A stretch of DNA of 64,000 nt from the NCBI GenBank assembly GCA_973895155.1, contig OZ316891.1, forward strand, positions 31,434,001-31,498,000, in the 5' to 3' direction. A program made the translations under genes and the position numbers. Below are positions 10,965 through 21,602 of this stretch, in pieces. Source of the stretch: Marsupella aquatica. Taxonomy: Eukaryota > Marchantiophyta. Numbering within the stretch: the first letter of the stretch is position 1; the number at the start of each line of letters is the position of its first letter. The notes under the pieces are model-generated. The model did not search any database. It worked only from the letters and a program-made list of their open reading frames with translations, and had not been told where the DNA came from.

Positions 10965-13900
10965 CTAAAGCCTGTTCCAATCACGTCTGAGGTAGGTGCT
11001 AAGTCGATGCCATGCTTTCCTAATTACTCCGTGAGGATTGGGCCGAGTGTGCTCAATAAAGTGTAAACATCGTTCCTTCCAGATGGACCAGCAGCAGATG
11101 ATGGCCCGAGAAACATGCCATAGCTTCCCCGGAACGTCCCATTCGTCTGGTAGTTCATCACCAACAAAGATATGAGCAGGTTGTAGATGTATCCGATACC
11201 CCTGAGTGAAGGCGCTTTGTTGAAGGATGGATTGTAACCATGTCCAGACTATCTGTGACATGCTGCAATCTCAGATGCAATGAACGATGTCCTCATGCTT
11301 GTTCAATCTGCACCTAGTGCACCATGTGGTCGGGTCGCCCGGTGGTAAACGTGGGAAACGCCAATGCTGTGTGGCCGGAATTCGATAAATTAATTGCCAC
11401 AAATAACAATTTTCCCGAGCGGCTCGGAAGTTGAGCCAGGTGTGAGACCAGAGTTGGCGTGGATTGGGGGTCCAATTCAGTCGAAGCGCCCACTTATGTA
11501 TTGCCTTATGTAGAAACCCCGGGGCCCGGCCTTGAAGGGTTCACAAGTGTGCAGTATTTGTGTTCTGAAATGGAAGGCCGTCCTTCCACTCATACTGTAT
11601 TATGGGTGCAAGAAGACCGACGGGCCTTCCAAAACGAAGTTGATGTGATCCAGCAGGATTCTGCAACTTCACCAGGACCCTGTGCAGGTGCGCATCACTA
11701 GGAGGGGCAAAATTATTGCCACTGTGGAGACAGCCGTTAAGTACCCGAAAGGTCCGCCTAGGAGTTGAGATGTCGTGCGCGAATTGCCATTGAGTTGTGA
11801 TGGATCCTCTCTGTGTCATAAATTCCCAGATGTAATGCTTGCCATCCAAAAGATTAGCCTCCAGGAAAATAGGGGCAAGTTGCGTTGGATCATCATGCAG
11901 CTCGGGCACGCTCCGAAGGTTGGCTATCATCTTACAGTAGGCGCGTGCACAGTTTTGAGGAAGCCACTCCCCAGGCTGATCTTCCCAGCAGAGGAAATTG
12001 CCAGCAGCATCCATAACATCCTTCATGGCCAGAAAGCCAGCTCGCTTGATTTTACGTTGGGGGTTGCTTCGGCACTTGGCCAAGGTGTTATCAATGTGAT
12101 TGATGTGGGGATGCCAGAGCGGGAGATCTTGCCATCCCTCCAAATGACCCGGCAATGCGGGTGGCAGTTGCTTCTTAAGGACATTCCAGGCAGTGCACAC
12201 ATTTGTCCAGACTCTAGAGCCCTTCGGGGGTAGGGTATGGCATTGCATGAAGGCCCAAGCAAAGTCCTCTGTGCCCCATTTCTGTAGCAAGAGCTGCTTG
12301 ATCTCAAATTGAAGCAGGCGTCGAAGGGGATGGTCCCCTTCAGCCAGGGCCCAGATGATGAAATTCCCTGCTAGCGCCCTGAATTGCGCGGCCAACGAGA
12401 TCAATCCAAGTCCCCCTGAACTCCTTGGTTGAGTAATGGTGGCAAAGTCGACCCTGGCCCGGGCCTTAGTGTTTTGGCCTGCCCACACAAAGGCGATGAT
12501 CTTCTTCTGTAATGCGTCCAGAGTATTTTGTTGGCCAGCCCAGACGGTGAGTGTGAACCATAGTGTGCTCAAGACTAGGTGATTAGCTACAGTAACTCTG
12601 GCAATCAAAGATCCAGAGGATTTACGAACCCGATCCAGGCGAGACTCCAACTTCTCCATAAGAGAGCTCACCATTTGTTGTTCAGAAATTTGTTGGGCGA
12701 GAGGGATCCCAAGCAGTTTGGTGGCACTGTGCTCATCCTCCCACGTCCATGGAAGCCTTCTGAACTCAATTGGGATCCTGTGCGGTGAGATAAACGCACC
12801 CTTGGTTTTTTCCCAGGCGCAAAAGAGACCAGAGGCCATGCCAAAGTTGTCAAGAATCATCTTGCATCTATCGACAAAATGCATCGCAGCACGAATGAGC
12901 AGAGTTAAGTCGTCGGCAAATAAATTGTGCACATCGTGAACAGCCAGGTGCTGGATATCCACCCCCTAAATCAGGCCCCTCCTGACCTCCCCTTCCAGAA
13001 TAAAGCTAAGAGAATCAATCGCAATAAGGAAAAGTAGGGGTGATAAAGGACAGCCCTACCTAACCGAACGCGCTAAGCTGAATGGGGATGCCATTCTCCC
13101 ATTGATCAACACAGCCGACAATGCAGAAGCATGAGTGGCTGCTAGAAATTGCATGAGTAATCCATCAAAACCCATCTTCTCCATAAGCATCAAAAGAAAG
13201 TGCCATTCAAGCTTGTCAAAGGCTTTGACGATATCCAATTTCAGTAGAATGTAATCCAATCCGGAGGTCGCAGCATGGTGTAACGTCTCATTGAAGAGCA
13301 TGAGGGAGTGGTGAATATTCCGCCCTGGTAAGAATGCAAATTGCTGTTGCGAGATGATCCGTTGCAGAATAGGGAGCAGCCGCAGTTGAAAAGCTTTTGC
13401 TGCGATCTTGTGTGTCACATTGAGCAGCGTAATGGGACGTTTGTTGGACAGGGACCTTTGGTAGCCCTTCTTGGGTAGGAGAACAATGAGACCACGGGTG
13501 ATTTCAGGAGAGACAGCCCCGTCTGCCATTCCTTGTAACAGAGCCCTATGAAGGGTGGGACCAACTGTATGCCAGTGTGCCGCAAAGAATTCTACTGGTA
13601 TCCCGTCTGGCCCAGGGCATTTGTTGGAGGCCAGAGCATTTGCTACTTTTCCCAGTTCGTCCACAGTGAGGGGTGCGTTCAACAGATCAAGGTCCTCGGT
13701 TGTGATGCGCTTGGTTTGTAGATGGAAGACATGTGCCACCTGTTCCCAGTGAAAGCCGGCCAAATTGCCAAGAAGGTCTTGGAAAAAATTGGTAGCAGTG
13801 TGTGCTAACAGATTCCAATCGCTAACAATTTGTGCCTCAGGGGTGAAAAGGTGAGTGATTTCTTTATTCATAGCCAGCCCACGGAAGCTACGGAAGAATA

Positions 13901-15122
13901 GTTTTGAGCATTTATCTCCCTCTCCAATCCATCTTGACTGAAGGATGAAATCCATCCAACGGACCTTTTCAGCCTCAAAATCCAGCAGAACGGCCTCCGC
14001 CTCCCTCAAAGCCTCTTGCATCAGGGGATTTTGTGGGTCAACTTCGAGATGGAACTGGGCAAGAGTCAAATTGCGTCGAAGCAAGTCTTCCTTGTGCCGC
14101 CTCTTAGCTGCCTTGCGCTTCCCCCAGCTCCGATCGATCTTTCGGGCCTTTTTTAGGCAACTGATCAGGATCAACTCGGGCTTCATGCCCTTGGATCTAC
14201 ACAGCTCCTCCTCCTGCTCCCACATGAGGGAGATACGCTCCTGGAAATCACCCTGCAATTGATGATTGACATTCATCCGATGGAGAGATTTCCGCTTGAC
14301 TTGCATTGTGGATGTAAGTGTGGCAAGAACTGGTGCATGATCAGACAGCGTAATACTAGGCAGAATAGTGGAGTAAATTTCAAAATTCTCCCGAGAGGTA
14401 CCCTTGGAGGTGTAGATTTGGTCGAGTCTTTGCAGGACCCTATCGTCCGCCGGTGTTGTCAACTGCGGGCCAGGGAAGTGTCGAAAGTTCCTCTTATTAT
14501 CCCAGCTGAAGTGGAGGTGTCCTGAATTCTCCTGGAAAGTGTCCACAAGGTGAAGGCATCGCTTGAGGTGACGCCATGCTCTGCTCTCCTTGCCAGCGAT
14601 GATTGTGCCAATGCCTCCCATCTGATCCAAATTCTGCTCAATCATATTGAAGTCGCCCAGCAAAATCCAAGTGAAAGAGGGGTCCAATCGATTGAAAAGA
14701 GTCCTCCAAAGATCAGTCCTCTCACCAGCAGAATTTGGAGCGTAGATCCTAAGAAAGCCCACCCTTTCGAGCCCAGCATGAATCAGGCAACACCAGGCAC
14801 CCCAACCACATTGGAGAACTCCTTCGGAAATTACATGTTGATAAAGATCTAGCTTAATGGCTAGTGCCAAACCGCCCACACCAGCCACCACCCTATTGTT
14901 TCGGATTGAATGTACCCCATCCGCAGCGGGAGCACAGACCCAGTGTGCAGTCCGCCAAACTTCTCTCAATTTGGAGATTCTGCCAGCACGTAGTTTATGC
15001 TCCTGTATACAGATGAGGTCAGGGGTGTGGTGTAGCCCCTCCAGGATGAATCTCGCACGGAGGCGGCGCTTCCTCGATGCCAAGCCCCGCAGGTTGTATG
15101 TCAGAACGATGAGCTTGGACAT
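10965..15122 (-). pseudogene. LINE ORF2: endonuclease-reverse transcriptase, four in-frame stops
   Basis: One reading frame runs from MSKLIVLTYNLRG (about 15122) to 10965, near 1385 codons. The AP-endonuclease-like domain comes first, with NLRG, IQEHK, YAPNS, LLGDFNM and a terminal SDHAPV. The reverse transcriptase follows, with GPDGIPVEFF, NKRPITLLN, LPGRN, KLDIVKAFDKLEW and the catalytic FADD near 12915. The C-terminal region carries a zf-RVT-like Cys/His cluster near 11330 and WSIWKERC. Stops lie at 13056-13058 (TAG, where the near-universal RQGCPLSP motif needs Gln), about 12967 (TAG), 11541-11543 (TGA) and about 11280 (TGA). It starts about 100 bp before ORF1 ends, so the ORFs overlap. 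Confidence 0.92.
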
Positions 15123-16566
15123 CGTGAGATGGGGGAATTTTGTAACATGTAGGGACAAGGCGTGCAGGTTCCAGAAGTCGGGGGCGCTTGGCTCTGGAGG
15201 GGGTATTACAAGGCGATAGAGGTATCGGGTCCGAGTCAGTCTCCAAAGATTCCTGGGGGAAATGGCGTTTACGGATGGTGACATTCCCACGGTCAATGGG
15301 GAGGTGAGGAGAGTTGGATAGCAGTGGTGCCGACTCAGTGGTTGAGCGTGTCACTTCAATTGTAATCGGCATTGCCTCCTCAATAGGAGATTGCATAGAT
15401 CCATTAGCTTGAGTTGACCTAACAATCCATACCTTCCTTGGTGGTTTCTTGGGGTTCGGGTGTGGCTGGACTGGGAGTGCGTCGGCAGCCAGATCCTTGA
15501 GAGCAGCCACCGGATCCTTGTGTTTGGGGCCGCTACAGTCCTCCTTCCTCTGTGAATTAACTGTCCCTTGATGCACACCCGGAGAGAGGTTAGACTGCGT
15601 TTGTTCCGGCTGTTTGCGAGAGTTCAGGGAAGCCCTATGCTTTGCTCTGCGTTGGATTTGTCTTGAGGACTTGGAGGAGTGTGATCTGTTGGAGCCCAGG
15701 GTGGCCGATGCTGCAGGTTTGGCGACCTTGTTGAGCTGCTCAGTTTCAAAATCGGCAGCCCTCGTTGCAAGGTGTTGCAGCTCTGCTTCTTCCCGCTGTT
15801 GCTGCTCTTCCGCACGGCCCCTCCAGTATTCAGCCTTCGCTCTGGCTTTTTCCGCCTTTGCCTGACATTGGTGAAGTACCACCGCGTCCAGTCACACCTT
15901 TATCTGTTTCGTGTTGGTTGATGCAATTGGATGTACCGCCTCTTCGCCCGGAGCGTTGAATTGAAAAATGTGTCCTTTGAAGAAGGGTGGTCGTGGTAAC
16001 AGACACTTGGAAGCGAAATGCCTGTAAGAGAAGCAAAAACAGCAATGGAGGTTCCTCCCAATGTAATCAAAGCATATATTGGTAATGCCAGGGCTGCTCA
16101 GTTGGAATTTACCATTTGCGGGGAACACCTTAAGAGTGGTCTCAACAATCGCAGAGTTGTGGTGTTGTTCGGTGCCTAGAGCTTGTTTTGCGCGGATGAA
16201 ACGCCCAATGGGCGCTACAACAAATTTGATGTACTCATAGATCTCCAGGTTGCCACGTTTGATGTAGACAGAGACCAGGTGCTTGAAATCAGTTGTATTA
16301 CACGGATCAAAATTTGGTGTGTAATCGTTAACTGCTGCAAATTGGTCCAGAGCCTTGAGAGGTGATGCGTTTAGTAGGCTCTGCTTGATTTGGTCACCCG
16401 AGTTTGCATCAAATTGGACTACAAACAGAGCCTGGGGAAGCTCGTTGTGCAGGGACAGCTTGATTTTGTGCTCTTGATTGTAGGCCGAAATCCAGTCTTT
16501 AGCAAGCCTGGTATCGAATTCAGATTCAAAAGCGAGCACCACCTTGTTGCCAAAGATCCTTTTCAT
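15019..16566 (-). pseudogene. LINE ORF1: nucleic-acid-binding Gag-like protein, one in-frame stop
   Basis: A frame beginning MKRIFGNKVVLAF contains a DUF4283-like globular region and a CCHC knuckle (C-x2-C-x4-H-x4-C, CCFCFSYRHFASKC). After a TGA near 15890 it continues in the same frame with a Lys/Glu/Arg-rich, probably coiled-coil segment and a basic Ser-rich tail ending at 15019. The frame is open for about 30 codons upstream of this Met without another ATG, so the true start is uncertain. The role would be RNP assembly on LINE RNA. Confidence 0.85.
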
Positions 16567-17480
16567 CCCGAGCTTAAGGACCTCCTTGGGAATGTAGAAG
16601 ATCTCTTGCGTTAGGACAGTGGGGATGGTCGAAGAACTTTGATCGCCTTGTGTTTTGGCGGTGGGAGCGATCTACGCTTCATCTTGATGCCTTGAAGTTG
16701 TTGAATGAGCTGGTGTACCTCGCTTAGAGTGTCTAGATCAAGGTCTAGATGAGCTGCTGGCCATGTCACTTTGCAGAGTCGGTCGGTAAGGTTCGAGGAT
16801 GCGATTATTTGAAACACTGTGGAGCTGGAGACGATTGTCTAGGCTTGGCCCAGAGCCCCAACTATGAATTCTGGGGGGAAGGCAGTTTGCTGAAGTGAAA
16901 AACGGAAGAGATGAGGTCTACACAATGGGTTCCAGAGAGTTAGTGTAGAGATCCCGCGTCAAATGTTGTTCAATCTCCCGTTGCACGAGCCGTTGCACAC
17001 TGGAATGGAAGTATAAATCAATGACAGTGTGCAAAAAACGCAACAAGAGCAGACTTGTTGTCCAAGTTCTTCGTAAAATGCGTAGTCAATTGGCGTGGAT
17101 TTGAGAAACCGCTAGACAAGGAACATTCAGCGTGTTTGATAATCTTTGCATTACCCTGAGTAATTCTCGGCTAGCTGTTGGGAAGAGACGGGCGAGGGGT
17201 GAAGGGGATCAAGCGGTTAATCTAGCTGTTAATATGAGACAAAGGGCCCGAGTGGCTGAGAATTTGCCTGATTTTGAAAAGTTCACTCGAACGGCAGGGC
17301 GGGAAGACCGGGGTGGGGTAGGAATGTAACTTGTAAAACGCCCCCACGTTCCAGGTCAGAATAGTTACATTCTCATCCATGCTCAGAAGCGACTAAGTGT
17401 TCCGCCTCCCTCTCCTCGCGTTCTCTCCCCTCACCGAACTTTACGGAGCTCTACATCGCGTCCAGTTTAGATTTCGCTCT
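16567..17480 (-). other. LINE 5' leader
   Basis: This is the 5' end of the LINE up to its target duplication. It holds one 68-codon open frame (16817-16611) that does not continue into ORF1 in frame. Plant L1 leaders usually carry an internal promoter, but no motif is recognisable here. Confidence 0.6.
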
Positions 17481-17496
17481 TGTATCCTTTCGTGTT
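17481..17496. repeat. LINE target-site duplication, 5' side copy
   Basis: TGTATCCTTTCGTGTT, identical to 10504-10519. DNA beyond it (17497 on) is the ancestral sequence that once continued directly from 10519 upstream of MenA. Confidence 0.93.
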
Positions 17497-17864
17497 GCTC
17501 GCTATTCAGAAGACAAGATACAAGTAACTAGACAAGATTTGCCCATACTGTCTCGTAGGAAAAGAATATTGTAGGGAAAGAAAAGCTCGGAAGGGACCAG
17601 GTCGAAAGGAACACAACTTCTGGGACATTGACGAGTTCTCATTCTTGAATTTCCCCTTGTTTGAAGGTTGCTTCTGCTCCTGCCTGATTGCTTGCTTAGG
17701 GGTTGGAAGTACTCACATTGCAATTTCACATCGCTCCTAGGAAATCCCCACCTACCTCTCTGTTGACTGGATTTTGGAGTGACAACTGAATGTCATTGAC
17801 AGACAGAGCATGAGTGTAGGAGTTTTTTTACTACCAGGGAGATCCGCAAGGTGGGTGACCTAGC

Positions 17865-18020
17865 CAACAACTACCAGGGCTGGGAACCATTGACCAAATT
17901 CAACAACTACCAGGGCTCTAAACCATTGACCAAATTGAGGGGACATATATAGTCACCAAGACCAGAACATAGCAAACACCTAGCCAACAACTACGAGGGC
18001 TGGAAACCATGGCCCACATT
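17865..18020. repeat. 36-bp minisatellite, three units
   Basis: Units at 17865-17900, 17901-17936 and 17985-18020 all open CAACAACTAC and run through GGGCT to an ACCATTGACCAAATT-like end. The first two are directly adjacent and nearly identical; the third is diverged and displaced by 48 bp. Confidence 0.8.
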
Positions 18021-18045
18021 CATGGGAAATTTTAATTATAAAATG

Positions 18046-18597
18046 TCAACTACAAGCTAGAGTTGACTGCGGGTTAAATCTATGTCAAGTTAATGCGATA
18101 ATGTGCTCCCTATATGCTCCGTACACCAGAATATAAACCAATATAATATATTTATGATCTGCAAACCAAGTGATTTGAATAACATGTGTATTGGTTTATG
18201 TTCTGGTTGTACGGCTGACATAGATTTAACGCGCGGTCTAGAGTTGGGGCCTAGGCATGAAGACTCTAGAGTGTAATTCCATGGCTCATTATGTGAATAA
18301 AAATAGTCATGATTATGATATATGTCAAATGATAATCACGCATGATTTTTATCATCATTTCTATTTACATTAAAAATGAGCTATATGGATACACTATAAC
18401 ATATGTGCATGGAAAGAAATATGTGCATAGAAAAAGTATGATATGTTATGTATGATTATTAAAATGATGACATGCATGATGATTTTTTTTATCATTTTAT
18501 TAAGCTTCAAAAAATGTGAATAAATAATATATTTTGGTGACATTTTTTATTGTACTCCCCGCTATTCATGTTCAAAGAACGGGTAATAGGTGCTAGT
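18046..18597 (+). repeat. Dispersed repeat, copy 1 (contains a MITE)
   Basis: Read as reverse complement, this region aligns with 25203-25582 over long AT-rich blocks, for example AATAATCATACATAACATA, TATGCACATATGTTAT and TGATTATCATTTGACATA. Both copies end near GTTCAAAGAAC and a GCTAGT. No coding capacity or LTR ends are seen, so the family is unidentified. The copies lie 6.6 kb apart in opposite orientation, on either side of MPC1. Confidence 0.8.
18066..18237. mobile_element. 172-bp Mutator-like MITE with 9-bp target duplication
   Basis: The element starts ACTGCGGGTTAAATC and ends GATTTAACGCGCGGT. The 22-bp terminal inverted repeats differ at two positions, with partly paired DNA continuing inward. 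CTAGAGTTG flanks it exactly at 18057-18065 and 18238-18246. The related repeat at 25203-25582 (opposite strand) keeps the uninterrupted site, reading CAAGCTAGAGTT then GGGCCTAGG. The 9-bp duplication and TIRs fit the Mutator superfamily. Confidence 0.88.
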
Positions 18598-21500
18598 ACA
18601 TATTCACCGGGACCAGAACATCACGACTTCAACAACATCTCCAGGTGGAATTCCTCAACAAGTCTAGGGGTTCCATTGGTGAGGGGGGCAGGGTGGTTGC
18701 TTAACTTTGATGGGTAGATTTGGAAATGACCCAAGGGAGAAACCAAAGGTTGAAATACTCTGACTTACATGTGGGCCACAATGTTGCAGGTATGGTACTC
18801 CTACCAAGAACTCAACCGTACATTGTTCTCCTACCAAGGACTCAACCATACATTGTTCTGACTTACAGTCGTTAGTGACACAGTAGTTGGTGCATTCATT
18901 TGTGGGAAAGTTGGTCCTCTCGTCTTGTTAGCTTGGTTTTTGGAAGGAGCTCCAAGTTGGTTCTGCAATTAGAGTGCTCTTAAGTGGGTTGTAAGTGATA
19001 GAATGTGTCTCGTTTTGTTAAGCTTGGTTTTCGGAAGATGCTCCAAGTTCATACATTGTTCCCCGTTGGAGTCTTAAGTGACAGAGTAGTTGTTGCATTC
19101 ATTTGTGGGAACGTTGGTCCTCTCTTTTTGTTAAGCTTGGTTTTTGGAACGTGGCCCAAGTTGACTTTTCTGCAACTAGACTGCTCTTAAGAGTGAGAAT
19201 GTGTCTCGTTTTTTTACGCTTGGTTTTAGGAAGGTGCTCCAAACTTGGATTTTTCTGCAATTAGAGTGCACGACTGGTCTGGACACGGTTCAAACCTGGC
19301 TTCCATCTTCACATTCACGAGATGCTTCACACACAATATCTGGATTGAGAGAAAACAATGCACATTTCAAGCTAACATGACCCGGTTCCCTTCGCAACTT
19401 CCACGGAGTTGATTGGAAAGCGCATGCAGAGTGCATGCCACTGTGCAGCACACTAAAGCCTCATAATGATTGTATGATCTGCAGCTGTGTCAAAAGATGT
19501 GACTCCACGAACAATCCAAAGGCCACCCAGAGTAGTCATGAAGGAACTAGCTGTTGGTGGACAAGTCCTTTGTCCTTAAGCTGAATTGTTAAAGGTTCAG
19601 TTCCACAACAATCCTTCTGCCTACGATAATGTAGAAGAGAGTATCCGGCACTAGTTGAGGTAAGTCCCACCTACCCACCGCCTGTCTGCTGGGTAGAAAA
19701 CAAAAGAAAAGGAAAAAGAAACATGTAGACAGCATTCGGCGGTAATTCACCAACTAGGAATGAAAAGCATATCAAATTCACCAGGCAACAGGACAGCGAG
19801 ATTTTTTGCGTCTGAGCAAAATGCATCCTGTAGTTCGACTCCCTCTTGTTAGGCTTTTGTTCATGTGAGAATGCCAATCTATGCAAACAGGCCACATAGT
19901 CATTCACGCACGGTTCAGTACTTCTGTACTATTGTTTGTCACACCACCATCTAAAGGCCACACATTCCTGCTTCAGGCAGACCTTCAATAGCCTCACAAA
20001 CAAGTGCAGAGCTTACTCTACCAATTATCAGTCACGTCGAATCTATTCGAGTGAATAAATTCATCAAAAACATTTATCAAATAAAATTATTTCAGCTTCC
20101 CTGTCCGTAGTGTTCACAGGACACTAAATGCCCCACACTCATAGAATTCAGAAGTAACAACGAGCCAAAAATACCCCCCTGCTGAACTGAACAATGGCAT
20201 GCATAAATTTTCTGAGTCATGCCCAGAGAGCCGCTCTCAAATGGGCAATCTTGGATATGTAAGGCTCTTCGATGGTGAGACTTTGCAAATGTAGTCGAGG
20301 CCTACAAATTGCAGAAAGCTCCTAAGCTTCTTTAGCACTGACTGACTTTTCCCTGTAGCCATAATTATAAATTTTTAGTAATCATGAAAGGAGCAACTGG
20401 TATCATAAAATCATAAGTGCAGTCGACAAAAACTGCAACATATTCTAGAAGTTTCATAAGGCAGTAGCAAAAGGAATATTAAGGATTACACTTTGCCAAG
20501 TGCATTACTTGATTGCAACACGATGAGGTTTACTCTTCTATAGCTATCAAATCTTTTCTGTCAGTCCGACATAAATCAAGTGCCTAATGACAGAAATTTA
20601 CTGGTTCAACGTCAGTCCCTCCTAACATTACCCTAAGTTTTGGTGGCTAAGACATGGACGCAGGAGGACAATATGAAGACTAGAAGGAAATGTCGATAAT
20701 ACGGAGGCAGTCCGACAGTCTTACAAACATTAACAAGAGGCCGGAAAGAAGAGGCACATGTGACGCCAAAGTTGTCGGAAGGGAGATGTAAAGTAAGACA
20801 CACATGGCACAATGCAAAAGGGAGGATGTAAAGTAAGACTACAGCTCCAGGGAGACCAACATGAAGGAGAAGAAATATTTTGAGAAACTTGTGTGCAATC
20901 TTTGATTTGTTTCTTGTCAGAAATGAGATAGGTTGGCTGATTGTCCAGAACGGCAGCAGGCTGACTAGCTCCAGCAAGTAGTATGTGATTCAACTTCTAT
21001 GATGTACAAAAACCATCCAAAGTGATCTCATCAATCTACCTAGCCTTCTCATATTCACTTTGCAATCTATTCAAGTCCAATAAAAGAGACCCAAAACGAA
21101 AAATGACCAAACAATAACTCGGGACTAAGTCTACGCAGCAGATCAGACGTCAATGTGAACTTGTTCACAGAAGTGCACATTCTCACAGAACCTAAGAGGA
21201 GAAACATTGCTGCATCTCTTTGAAATTAGGCAAAGGGCTGAACGAATTTTATCTGTGGTTTGCTCACCCTGTAAACCTACACTCGAAGTTTTGAGGCAAG
21301 TCGGGGGTTCAACATGACTTTTCTGGTACTGGTATAAGGTTAGGATATGGGCTTTACAATCTAAGATCTCTTGATTATTTCAATGCAAAAACTTAGTTAA
21401 ATGTGCAGTACATAGAGACAAAAACAAGACACCTATTTGATATTCTGATAGTCAGTGACGAATACCACATATTTCTACCACCAACCAGAGAATATTGAAA

Positions 21501-21602
21501 ACCAACTCCTACGAACAGCCATCGCAAACTTTGCAGCAACTTAATCTCGCGAGATTAACTAGAATTGTAATTTCACGACAAATAGAAATAATGCTTCAGT
21601 GC
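18598..21602. other. Intergenic, repeat-bearing, downstream of MPC1
   Basis: No gene recognised. 18.79-18.86 kb holds a 2-unit ~30-bp repeat (CCTACCAAG...CATTGTTC). The rest is AT-rich. The part nearest 21.6 kb should carry the MPC1 3' UTR and possibly a missed terminal exon. Confidence 0.4.
18874..19275. repeat. ~202-bp tandem duplication
   Basis: Two consecutive units start AGTGACACAG at 18874 and AGTGACAGAG at 19076. They share GCATTCATTTGTGGGAA, GTTGGTCCTCTC, AAGCTTGGTTTT and AATGTGTCTCGTTTT in the same order. Each unit contains the AGCTTGGTTTT block twice, suggesting an older ~100-bp period. Confidence 0.75.

Larger units (their letters stand above)
10520..17480 (-). mobile_element. Full-length L1-type LINE retrotransposon
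   Basis: A 6961-bp non-LTR element on the minus strand is bounded by a perfect 16-bp target-site duplication. Reading 5' to 3' on the minus strand it has a leader (17480 to about 16570), ORF1 with a CCHC knuckle, ORF2 with endonuclease, reverse transcriptase and a C-terminal zinc motif, a roughly 440-bp 3' UTR and a short A tail. Flanking sequences join cleanly at the duplication. Both ORFs are interrupted only by point nonsense codons, with no frameshift inside either, so decay is modest. Intact duplications and structure point to a fairly recent insertion, now probably non-autonomous. Confidence 0.95.

Noticed and set aside
17132-17329. 65-codon plus-strand frame in the LINE leader
   Set aside because: Antisense to the LINE, short, no motif.
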